NCBI RefSeq assembly: GCF_014898055.3
Contig: NW_023603184.1
Location: 27,506,808-27,570,807 of the forward strand
Source: Talpa occidentalis
Lineage: Eukaryota > Chordata > Mammalia > Eulipotyphla > Talpidae
Direction: 5' to 3'
Length of the DNA stretch: 64,000 nucleotides
The notes beneath the pieces are model-generated. The model had not been told where the DNA came from, made no database searches, and saw only the letters and a program-made list of their open reading frames with translations. Position 1 is the first letter of the stretch; each line of letters begins with the position of its first letter. The position numbers were made by a program, and so were the translations under genes. This document shows positions 32,306-43,127 of the stretch, piece after piece.

Positions 32306-32975
32306 GGCCTGTAATGAATGTTATAAATGAATGTGAAGAGAATGCCTGACTTTCCAGGGAACCCCAGTCTCCTGGCTGAGAAGACCACAACTCAGGACTT
32401 GAGATTCACTGCTGATAATCCCACTGAACTAATATGGAGAAAAGAGAGGCTGGAAAACTGATAGATACCTGGAGTTTCAGACCAAGAGAAGGAACATGAT
32501 TATTTACACTGTAACCAACAGGAATTAACACCAAGTACAGGCAGGATTTCTTTTCTAAGAGGGGAGGCACATAAAACTGGCATGGGCAAATATCCTGCAA
32601 ATGGAAGGACAGTGGTGTTTGAGGGCTGCTCAAGTCCCTGTGGCTGGCGCAGAGAGCAGCAGGGTGGACAGGAGGGAACTGGAATGAGAGGGAAGGGCCC
32701 TGTTAGTCAGGTCTTAGTAATTTGTCTTTAGCCAAACAACTAGGGGCAAAAGTGGAAGGGGGTGGGCTTTGACAACCTACATCATAAAATGGTGATTCCT
32801 GGGGAACAGGAATAAACCAGCACAGGTTTGCCAAAACAAATCAGTAAATGGATCACATTTCTTTCCTTAATGGCTTATTAGTGAGGCAGTTCAGGGAAAC
32901 ATATAAATAATAATGAAAATAATTACAAACAGTAGCATTTCAAAAATTTTGAGAGTCACAGTGGTATAATGGTTA
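32306..32975. other. intronic stretch with nothing recognised
   Basis: No repeat or exon recognised before the SINE at 32994. Confidence 0.5.
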
Positions 32976-32993
32976 GATAAATAAACATTTCTT

Positions 32994-33250
32994 TTAAGAT
33001 TTATTTATTCATACATACAAGAGCCAGGATACAGGTCAGACGTGCAGGAGAGTGAGAGAATTCACCAGCGACAGAGTGGGGAGCAGAACAGGCAGACTGA
33101 GTGAAATACACTGCTGAGGGGAGCAGCGGGCGAGACGGGAGAGGTCTGCCATACCATGTGGGATTCTCGCAGGCCGGCTGGGATCAAACCGGTGAGGCAG
33201 AGGCTGCGAACAGCGCTGCGCTCAACTGCCTGTGCCACCAGGGGAGTCCC
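32994..33250 (-). mobile_element. tRNA-derived SINE, subfamily B
   Basis: Minus copy with GCAGACTGAGTGAAATACAC and a diverged head GGGACTCCCCTGGTGGCACA. Diverged duplication AATAAACATTT / AATAAACAAATTT at its two sides. Confidence 0.88.
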
Positions 33251-33299
33251 AATAAACAAATTTTTGGAGCTACATTAGCAGGAAAGGGATTTTTAAAAT

Positions 33300-33490
33300 C
33301 CCATCTCCCCACTTACTAATGTGCGAACTTGAGCTATTTGTTCTACCTCACTGGGTCTGCGGTCAAAGTTGCAAAATTGGAATAATAATTAAAACTATCT
33401 AACAGAGTTGTTGTGAGGTTAAAAAGTTAATGCATGTAAAGCTTTCAGAAGAAGTACTAAATACTTAGTGTGACCTATTATTATTATAAA
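33300..33490 (+). repeat. MIR
   Basis: Plus orientation: CCACTTACTAATGTGCGAAC, AACAGAGTTGTTGTGAGGTT, TAATGCATGTAAAGC. Confidence 0.8.
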
Positions 33491-33565
33491 TGACATTTAT
33501 TGAGCACTTACTATGCATTAAGTACATAGCACTAAAGGCTTTGCATTCACTATTCAATTTAATGA
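33491..33565 (-). repeat. MIR fragment
   Basis: ACATTTATTGAGCACTTACT and CACTATTCAATTTAATGATT: the reverse-oriented MIR end, directly next to the plus-oriented MIR. Confidence 0.65.
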
Positions 33566-33569
33566 TTTT

Positions 33570-33970
33570 GGTGGTTTTTTAATTAGGTCCACAAGGTACT
33601 TGACATTTTCTCTCTTCAAGAAATGAGACTTGATTTCCGCATGAGTGTGGTCTGGGCTTAGTGACCTGCTCATGACAAAGGGAATGCGGTAGAAGCTAAA
33701 GTGTTTCACTCTGAGACTAGGTCATAAGAAACATCACAGTTTGCTCATGTCTCTTAGATCAATTACTCTAGGGGAAGCTAGCCACCATGTCATAAGGAAA
33801 GATCCATTGCAGGTCCTCCAGACACAGTCAAACCTTCAGATGATTACAGTCCCAGCCAACATCTTGACTAGTTTCATGATCCAGAAACCCTCAACTAAGA
33901 CATACCTGGATCTCTGCTTCTTAAAGATTGTGTGCAATAATCTTAGTTTCCCACTGAGATTGGAGTAATT
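33570..33970 (+). repeat. ERVL-MaLR-type LTR relic
   Basis: GAGACTAGGTCATAAGAAAC, GATCAATTACTCTAGGGGAA, CTAGCCACCATGTCATAAGG, AACCTTCAGATGATTACAGT and CCAGCCAACATCTTGACTA are in the order of an old MLT1-like LTR. Confidence 0.6.
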
Positions 33971-35789
33971 TATACAAAGCAACAGATAACAACTAAAATA
34001 AAAACTAATATAATTGATAACTAATACAAAATCTCCCTTCACCTTTAGGAAGGTTGTAAACTCAAAATGTAAATGAGCAATCAGAGATAGCAGCAAACCA
34101 GAGAGAGCATATTCTATGTAACAAATGCATCTGCCCAATTCCAGCTCATGGTCACTAAGGATTTTTCAACGCAAGTTAAAAATCTGGGTATTTTGCTGAG
34201 AAATCTCAATTTATAATGAGTTCAAATTTTAAAAAGCCCTGTGCAGACCAAACAAAAACTTTCAGGAAGCCACCATTTTGAAACATCTGTACTGGACCCT
34301 TCATATAATCAAGGGAAATAGTCACTAATTGAATGACTACATGCAAAGGAATAGGCTTATGGCTCAACATTGGCTCCTGGGGGGGTTTGAGCAGCAGGCA
34401 AAAAGCTGTGACTTCAGTTCTATCATAAATACATTTTTTTCTTGAGAACTAAAAGAGAAACTATTCTCATCAAAATTTGTGATTGATAACACTGTGATTT
34501 TTTAAATAAACTTTAACAAGGGGCAATGATGAGTTAAATCTAACAAGATAAAATCTGACAAACATAAACATAGAAGCTGTGCACCTGTGTCCCAAACTCA
34601 AGTGCAGGAGACATGAAGAAGTAAATGCACATTTGCACTGAGGCAGCTTATATGAGAAGAGACAAAAGTTGAGGTGAGAAATACTCATGGCTTCTCTGTT
34701 TCTGGAGCCTCAAAGTGGACTGGAAGGCCCCAGAAACAGAGAGGAAGAAGAGGAACCAGGCAAATGTAACCTCAGGGGAGCCTGGCAGCAGATAAAGAAC
34801 TGCGGGTTCCAAGCTATGGTTGGTGTTAGGGAGGCACAGCTGATTTCTGCAGGTAGTGCCAAGGGTTGGGATGGCGTGGATTCCATCCCAGCAGGGTGAC
34901 AGCAGGTTTCCAATGTTGACCCAGTGGGAAACTCAGAGGTCACTCTTGCAGGGAACATGGTTCATTTACCTGATTGGGGTCAGGGACTTGCTCATATGGG
35001 CAAAGCAAGAACTGAGTTACAAAGCCAGCATCCGACAAACAAGTCGGAATCACTTGCCACTGTCATCTTTCAACTTCTCCCACAGCCTTGCTGCATTAAC
35101 AGGTAAAGAAGAAGGGAAGAAGAGAAGTCAGGGTGAGGTCCATGATGAAGATGAGGCCGGGACTCACCATATTTGCTACCTGGGTAGGGTTCTCAGCCTT
35201 CAGCCTTGGATTCCATTTCCATTCTTAAATATGCTTTTCATGCCTGGCTTTGATATCACCAGTAAAAGCTGTGTTATCACCAGGTTGATCCTGACTTGAC
35301 TCAGGTGGCTCTGTGCTCATGAGTCAGGGGTGCAGCTCTTTTTCCACCTCTTGTCAGCCCCTGTGTATTGGAACTGTGTGATGAGGCTCTACCACTGAGC
35401 TGCTGATTTAACAAGCTTTAAATTTCCCCAAACGGGGAACAGAGTTGGCTCCAGCACCTGGAACAGGACCGAGTGGCCATTCCTTGCAGGAATGCAGGCA
35501 GTTCTGGGATACAGGGCACAGGGGGGCAGTAGTGAGTTCAGGCCAGAGGGGACAACTGGAGTCCATCATGGATGACTCAAAATGCTGGGCTGAGATGTAA
35601 TAGGGAGCTTGTGACCAGTTTTGAATACAGTGGTAATGTGGTCACGGCTTTCCTTTAGCAAGATCCTCTCAACAACGGTGTGTATTCTGGGAGACTGGAA
35701 GACACAGACTGGAAGTGGCAGTTACACTTATCTTAGAGATGGCCCCAGAATTCCCATAAACTAAAGCTTTCAGACCACTTAACATTTCC
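33971..35789. other. intronic stretch with nothing recognised
   Basis: AT-rich 33971-34670, then more balanced. No exon or clear repeat. 35520-35650 has weak likeness to the unassigned ancient repeat. Confidence 0.5.
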
Positions 35790-36075
35790 CCAGTACACAT
35801 AAGCTCTTTCTTTACAAGTTGATTAAATTTCAGCTCCTAATTTCAGTTCTCAGAAAATCTTCCCTGCCTCTATGAAGCCTTGATGAGCCCCCATACTAAT
35901 TTGGATGCCTTTCCCCTGAAGCTCTAGAATTTCCTAGTCTGTCTCCCCCACTAGACAGTAAGCTCTTTGAGGGTTACATCCAAGGCTTGCTCAGTGATAT
36001 CTCTAGTGCCTAGTACTGAACTTGGCACAGAGAATATGCTCTTGAAAGGCTTTTTAAAAGAAGAATGAATAGTTC
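35790..36075 (+). repeat. L2 3' fragment
   Basis: AATCTTCCCTGCCTCTATGA, CTCCCCCACTAGACAGTAAG, CTCTTTGAGGGTTACATCC, CTAGTGCCTAGTACTGAAC and a final AGAATGAAT match the L2 end. Confidence 0.8.
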
Positions 36076-36914
36076 ACTCCTGTGTCTAGGAGAAGATTGC
36101 ATTAAGCTCACCAACATAACATGAATTCTTTCTGTTGCTTCTATAAAACACTCAGAGGACCATTTGCAAGATGAGAGCTTTCCATACTCCTTCATGGAGT
36201 CAATTTAAGATATACCTCCACTTCCATGCATATACCCTTAAATTGCTTAAGTGTGGTTCATGGAAGTAAACACTAGGGAAGACTGGTCTGGCTAAAGATC
36301 TCTAATTGACCTACCATAGGTACCCAAACCCCCTACAGATGGGAAAAAGTGTTCTAGATTCCTGTAAACTGGAAGAGAATCAGAAAGCCATAATATGTTC
36401 AGCTTCAGATAATTCTAGGCCAGGGAGCTCAAAGCACAGAAAACTTAGCTCATTTCCTAAATGAGAAAGTAACAAATATACATACAAATTCAGATCAACC
36501 TCCGAAAGGTAGTACATCAAATGCAATCCTTCATATTGCTGCAGGGGAACAAAGTGAGGATTTATGCCATTGGGCAACTTCATCTCTGAGGAGCTACATG
36601 CAGGGTTGGCACTGAGTGGCACAGTCAGAGTCACTGGCTCCCAGCCCTCTGCTCTAAAGGATCAGCGCCCATCATCCCAACTGTGCTGCCTCTTATAATG
36701 CAGGTGAAAGAGGGTGAGGAGGCCACTCCTGGCTCTCATTTGACATTGCAGGTGTAAAGCACATCTCAAGAACAAGAATCCTGGGACCCATGTGCTAGGG
36801 AATAACTCTTCTTGCTATTTTGATTAAACATTTCACCTTAATATTGCTACTTAAATAGTAAACAGGAGAGGGGCCAGGCTGCTTTGCATACCATAGAACA
36901 AAACCAGTAAGCAA
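36076..36914. other. intronic stretch with nothing recognised
   Basis: No repeat, exon or RNA gene seen. Confidence 0.5.
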
Positions 36915-37230
36915 ACATAAGAATCTACTCTGTGCCAGGCACTGTCCTGCACTGAAGAGACACAAAACACAGTCCCTGGTCTCAAGTAATTCCTAAACCA
37001 TGACAACTATGACAAAGGATGAATAGGCTCCATTCAAACAATCCAGACAAACACAAATTTCCTCAATAGCTAACTCCTGGTGAGAGTCAAGGAAGGCTGC
37101 ATAGAAGAGGTGGCATCTCACTGGGTTTTAAGGATGAAGTGAAGTTTGCCAGATGGCTAAACATGACGATGTCCTTCTAGTTAGAGGAATAGTATGTACC
37201 AAAGCTAGAAGGTATGAAATGGGCTTATAT
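36915..37230 (+). repeat. ancient interspersed repeat-like segment, family unassigned
   Basis: TCTACTCTGTGCCAGGCACT, GTCAAGGAAGGCTGCATAGA, AGAGGTGGCATCTCACTGGG and AGAGGAATAGTATGTACC follow a widespread mammalian repeat in order. Confidence 0.5.
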
Positions 37231-40200
37231 ATTGAGTAAATTAAAAGTGATCTCAGACGGCTGGCACAGAATTCTCCACGTAAAAGAGAATTAGGCTGCC
37301 AGACTAGAAAGCAAATAGCACCGCAACAGGAGAATCATGCACTCATGATTTATTTTCTATCACCTTGGGAACACTACCCTTCAATGTGTTTAGAGAACAT
37401 AGATTGCCTTTAAGTGATCCAGCCCAGCGGAATTAGATTTCTTTCCTCCTCATCTATGAAATGTAAGCAATATTCTCAGAAAAAAATAACTATTGTCATT
37501 GGGGGCGTAGACATGTTTTAATCTGTGATGACAGTTTGTCTTGAATCATAAACTGCTTATATCTTATTGAACCAGCTTTGATGGTGGGCGGCTTCCTCTG
37601 ATCGGTGCTGTGCTGAGCAGAACTCTGCAGCAACGGAAAGCAAAATAATGAGCTCTTTCTGTCAAGGTGCCCATGGGCCTCTGCTCGGCACACAGTTATA
37701 AGGGAATGAAGACCTCAGCCACAGCTCTTGCCCAGAAGGATTTCACAAGACATTAATTCAGAGCTTAAGTCCTTCTCTTCATGGATAGCACCAGGCACCC
37801 CAAAAATTCTTTGGAGAGCTATAAGCCCCAGTTCTTTTCCAAACCTGAAAAGTGACATCCTGATGCACCTGACTTGCAGCTGCAAGCAGGAACAGAGGCT
37901 GTGGAAGGGAAACAGGAGTATATGAAGCCCGTGGGCAGTGCTGTTGGCATCTGACAAGGAGCCTCAGGTGCCCCTGAGAGCCCCTGGGGATGGAGCAATG
38001 CTTGTTTCTCTTTGGCATTAGCACATCTCTGGGAGGTGGGTGCTTTTCTCTTCCCTGCCCCAGGCATTCCCCTGAGGAAAGTGAGCCTCAGAACTGGGAA
38101 AGAAAGGTGCTCATTTAGAAAGAGCATGCTTTCCTTAGGACAGAAGGGATGATAATGTCCAAGTGTGTTGTGGAGGAGATAACAGAATACAGAACAGAAT
38201 GCAAGGGGTATGCAGAAAGCCAAGATGGATTTGTAATGAAGCATCTGACCCTGAACTTGAGAACTCCTTCTCAGACTGTCCCACAGGAAGCGTCTTCAAC
38301 AGTCAGCTTATCCTGTCCTTCACTGCTGCGTGAATCCCCCACACTGTGTTTCTAATATAGGGTCCTGATCTGTTTGATTAGTCCTTGTCATGGGGAACTC
38401 AGTAATCTTTAAAAGCAGCACATTCTCCTGCTGAACAACTCTGACTTACACAATGTTCCTTCCCCAAGTGGAGAAGAAATTTACCTTGTAGTCACTTCTG
38501 CCCACTGGCCCCGAGTGCTGCCATATGGCTCCCAAGCTGGCCTTTCAGTTTGTGAAGCTGCTTTGGACACTCTAGGTCCTAGCCTGTGGAAGCTGAATAT
38601 CCCCGGGTCTTTCAACAACCCTCATGCATCTTCTCTTGTATCTGAAAGACCAGATCATATTTTTCTCCATCTGGAACTCCTCCTTCGGGAAGTCCCTACC
38701 TGAGGTCTTAACCCAGAGCTCTATCTCCTGCTATTCTGCCCTCTGCCAAGGCAGAGAAGGGCTTTGACCCACACACGTGCGCAGCACCTGGGTTAGATAG
38801 CTTGCCCAACAGACAACAGCCTTGTCTCGCTCAGGGCTGTGCCTGGGGTTATTTCTCAGCAGCGTTGTGGTCTCTGCTGACTGCTGTGCCCATGCTGCCC
38901 CAGCCAGGTGCCACTGATGGTCTGGTGGGCACAATACTTGCACACTGCAGCAGAGGATGGGGTTGCTCTTTGTCCTCCAGTCCAGCTGCTGTGGATGGTA
39001 GAGACAAAATCCTGCTCTGCTGCCAGCAGCTGCACAAGAAGTATAGGGGACTGTGTTCCCGATTCCCGCCCCTGCTCCTAGGCAGTGGGCAGGATCCCAG
39101 AAACAAGGCTCAGAGTCACTTCCAGGCAGCCTGGCTAGTCAAAGGAACCTGTACCCAGAGACACCAGATGGATGATTAGCCCTGCCACTTGCCTAGCAGC
39201 AGGAGAGCACCCCCATTTCTCACGGCCCCCCACGACATAGGCTTTTTCTTCCGGAAAGGAGTGTCAAGAGAAGAGCATGCAGGCACAACATGAAGCCAAT
39301 TATCTCTGCTCCAGGAAATGGGGATAGCATCGATCACTGCACTCCCCGGGGGAAACCTGAGTGTTGGTGCCTGTGCCTCCGCCCGCACCATCCATCTGCA
39401 GAGGGCAAGACTCATGGCTGTCTTAGTGGGATCCAACTCAGCTGCTTTTATCCTTGTGCCCTCCCCCAGGACGAGAGCTAACGCCATTGAGATACAGGAA
39501 GACAAGAAGGATAGGCGCAGGGGCTAAAACACTCAAAGGGTGGGGTGAGCCCTGGGCCCTGAAGACGAGAGAGCCTGAAAGAGAGTCTGGCCCTGTGAGC
39601 GAAGGCCCCATCCAAAGCTAAGCAAGCTCTTCCCACTCTAATACCTGCAGACACGTTCTCATGCAAGTGTGGCTCTGCTTTACCTCCTTCCTAATTTAAC
39701 CTAACTCTGACTTCATCTCCATGCCAACCAAACTCAGGCCCAAACCCAAGGTCACCCAGACCTTGACCCCTCCTTGTGGCTCCACCAGTCATGGCTTCAC
39801 CATGGTCCCAGCCTCAATTTGAACGTCCCCGACCACACCCAGTCCAGTTCCCAACAGATCCTGATGCCTGCCCCCACCACCGCCAGCCCCAGGCCTCCCA
39901 GGCCAATCCTGTTTCAGAAGGCAGAGATCCCACCTAGTACTGGGGAACAGATTCGAAGCCAGGAACTGCTTTGCCAAACTGCTGTGCTATGCTCTTCCCA
40001 CGCCAGTACACTTCATATGGCCCAGCACCTGCTTGTTCTTCAGATGTTTGAACAAAAAAAATCCTGACTCAGTCCCTTGTTGCTTTTATGTCCCGAGTTA
40101 GGGGCAGACACTGGCCGTCATTCGTATTTTCTGCCTCCTCTGTGCCGGGCAAGGGAGGAAGCATGTGTAGTGCAGGTGGTCAGGATAAAGGTGGACGAGG

Positions 40201-40901
40201 GATCAGCTCCTCTTCCCTTTCCTTCCTCTGTTTCAGTTTTCTAGGCTCTGAAGGAGACTCAGGAGGAAATCACCGCATCACTATTTTAAAAGCATTTGGT
40301 TTTGTTCCAACTGTATTCAAATTGATCTTAAGACTAAACTAAGCCTATGTTACCACTTCAGCAGAGATTAGTTAAATAAATCCTTTCAAAGTGAATTTGA
40401 AATGGCTAGATATTGGAAGGAATGAGTGGAAAGTAAAGTGGGGGCAGGTTTTCAATGATGGGGGTGGGGGTTCTTATGCACTAGATGCTGGGGTTTGGGC
40501 TTTCTTCCTCCTCAGGTCACATGGTGTGGGCTTTAGGAGGTAGAGAAAAGAGAACCCATGGAAGCAAGAAGAATCTGACAGAGTCAAGTAAGTCTCTGAG
40601 GTTGGCAGAACAGAAAAGAAGAACATTTTCTCCTTAGGAAAGTGAATTCAGACCACACCTGGAAGGTCTCTGGAGGCTCCTTTCAGCCAGTCTCTGGCTA
40701 GAGGTGGAGATGCCTTCAATACCCTGGAGTTATAAGAGTAGGGAGAGGAAGTTAACATTTCCCAAGGGTGAAAAAAGTCAGGACTAATGAAGTAATGGTG
40801 GATAAGAGTTCTGCTTAGCAAAGGAAATATGACTTTTACTTCAGTGGCCGTGTGTCTCTTTTCAACCTATGGCTGAATCTCTGTGTATCTGTCTCTTTCC
40901 A
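37231..40901. other. intronic stretch with nothing firmly recognised
   Basis: 3.7 kb without a clear repeat or exon. 37490-37700 and 38140-38260 lack repeat character and could be unique conserved sequence. Short ORFs are not supported by splice context or homology. Confidence 0.45.
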
Positions 40902-40916
40902 CAAAGGCAGCTTTTT

Positions 40917-41181
40917 ATTTTTTTTAGGATTTATCTATTTATACAAGAACTGGGGTACAGGCCAGATGTGCGAGAGGGTGAGAGGATTCACCAGAGACAA
41001 AGTGGGGAACAGAACAGGCAGACTGATGAAATACACTGCTGAGGGGAGCAGCAGGCGAGACAGGAGAGGTCTGTTGCGCCATCTGGGACCCTCACCTGCC
41101 GGCCGGGATCAAACCCACGCTGCAGAGGCTGCAGACAGCTTGACAGTGTGGTGCTCAACCGCCTGAGCCACCAGGGAGGCC
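40917..41181 (-). mobile_element. tRNA-derived SINE, subfamily B
   Basis: Minus copy with GAACAGAACAGGCAGACTGA and GATGAAATACACTGCTGAGG. Perfect 15 bp duplication CAAAGGCAGCTTTTT at 40902-40916 and 41182-41196. Confidence 0.94.
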
Positions 41182-41478
41182 CAAAGGCAGCTTTTTGAAT
41201 GCACTAGTTCCAACCTGATCTTTAGCTCCTTCAACGTAGTGCTTTACAAAAGAGATTTCTACTAGGATGATTTGTCTCTATGAGCCATGAGTGGATAAAC
41301 CCTTCTGCAAAGTATGTCTCCCTATTTCTACTTTCCTCTTATGAATAATTTTAATGTGTGCTGCCATTTTAATCAAAATCTATTAGAGCAATGAATAGGT
41401 TACTGAATTTTAAAGTAACAGCACCTATTTACTGAGTAACTACTATGGGCCAGGCATCTAGACTGGAGCAGCAGTTTA

Positions 41479-42119
41479 TTTATTTATTTATTTATCTATC
41501 TATCTATCTATTTATTTATTTATTTTTTTACCTGTTAGTAGGTTTTTTTTTTTTACATTTTATTTTTTTATTTTTTAAAATAAATTTTATTTTTATATTC
41601 CCCATACAATTGCAACCCCCTTATTTTGACCCCAATCCCTCCCCTCCCCGCCCCCCCCCCCCCATAGAGTGTCTCTGGTTCATAGTTTCTTGTTGATTTT
41701 GATTTTCACTTTCTTATAGTTATTTATTTTCCTGGTCCCTTATTTAAGTTTTCTAGATTCCTGCGATGAGTGAGACCATCCGGTATTTTTCTTTTTCTTT
41801 CTGGCTTATTTCGCTGAGCAGAGCAGCTCCTTCCAGCTGCATCCATGTTGCTGCAAATTGCATGTGTTTATCTTTTTTGAATGCTGAGTAATATTCCATG
41901 GTGTATATGTACCACATCTTCTTGATCCAGTCATCTATTTTTGGGCATTTGGGCTGTTTCCAAAGCTTAGCTATTGTAAAGAGTGCTGCTATAAACATAG
42001 GGGTGCAGGTGTTCTTTGGAATTGATGTTTCTGTGTCCTTTGGGTAAATACCTAGGAGTGGAATTGCTGGATCATATGGAAGCTCTATGTTTAGTAGGTA
42101 CAGAAATCTCCACACAGCT
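41479..42119 (-). mobile_element. 5'-truncated L1
   Basis: Minus orientation. Tail expanded into (TTTA)n and (TCTA)n at 41475-41525, then poly-T, 3'UTR with C-tract (41640-41664), and the ORF2 end up to [17 protein letters not shown] at 42115. Perfect 15 bp duplication TGGAGCAGCAGTTTA at 41464-41478 and 42120-42134. The ORF2 fragment is open for 120 codons (41753-42115), consistent with a young insertion. Confidence 0.96.
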
Positions 42120-42134
42120 TGGAGCAGCAGTTTA

Positions 42135-42790
42135 GATTAGTTGCCAGGACTATTATAGAAAATCCTCCTTCATTAAATAGTAAGATGATCATCATGGTGT
42201 CTGCAGTTCCCACAGTGTAAGAAGCCATCAAAATGACTGGACTCAGTGATTTATTGTACCTTTTCTGATTTTCCATGATGGCAACTGGTGATAGCTATCA
42301 AATTACAGGTAAAAGTTGAAATATTCTGTCTCCACAGGGATAACTTTTATGCAAAGTACACTAAGAATTGGTAAACATCACAAAACACAAATTATTTTCA
42401 GCCCCGTTTCTACCTCCAAAGTCACTGCAGAAATGGCCCAATGTCTATAAACTATTTCAACCAGGCTGAAAGAAGGGGGAAGTCTGAGGAGGGGACCACC
42501 CTGTTATAGTGCTACAGCAGTGCAATAAAGGCAAAGTTGAACAAGTGGGGGGTTCTAGGATTAAAATGTCATGCAAGTTAGGTTATGATACCAAAACAGT
42601 TTCAGAACACAGCCAAAGCCATGTTCTGAGGTAACAACTATGAAAAGAAATATGGAAACTGGAATTCATTCAGGACCCCCCCAAAACAGGAAGCAGCAGA
42701 TGAGAAAAGAGGTTTCAAGCACAGTCCAGGGTCATCTCCTTGGCCAGTAGTGTTCCCATTGTTTCTTTTTTGAAAAGCCCAGGGCTTTAA
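42135..42790. other. intronic stretch with nothing recognised
   Basis: No repeat or exon recognised. Confidence 0.5.
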
Positions 42791-42810
42791 CCTCATGGGT
42801 ATGGGTTTTT

Positions 42811-43107
42811 TTTTTTTTTTAGAGAATTTTTTTTTTTTTTTAAGATTTATTTATTTATTTATACAAGCACTGGGTATAGCCAGAAGTGTGGGAAGGTGAG
42901 AGAATTCACCAGAGCCAGAGCGGGGAGCAGAGCAGGCAGAAGGACCGAAGTACACTGCTGAGGGGAGCAGCGGGCAGCAGGAGAGGTCTGCACGCCATGT
43001 GGGACCCTCCTCCAGTGGCCGGGGAGCAGCCGGGGATCGAACCAGCGCTGCAGAGGCTGTGGGCAGCTTCGCAACCCAGCGTTCAACCGCTGCGCCACCG
43101 GGGAGGC
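42811..43107 (-). mobile_element. tRNA-derived SINE, subfamily A
   Basis: Minus copy with GCAGAAGGACCGAAGTACAC, B-box complement GGGATCGAACC and head GGGCCTCCCCGGTGGCGCAG. 20 bp duplication CCTCATGGGTATGGGTTTTT at 42791-42810 and, with one mismatch, at 43108-43127. The T-rich tail is unusually long and split in two runs. Confidence 0.95.
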
Positions 43108-43127
43108 CCTCATGTGTATGGGTTTTT

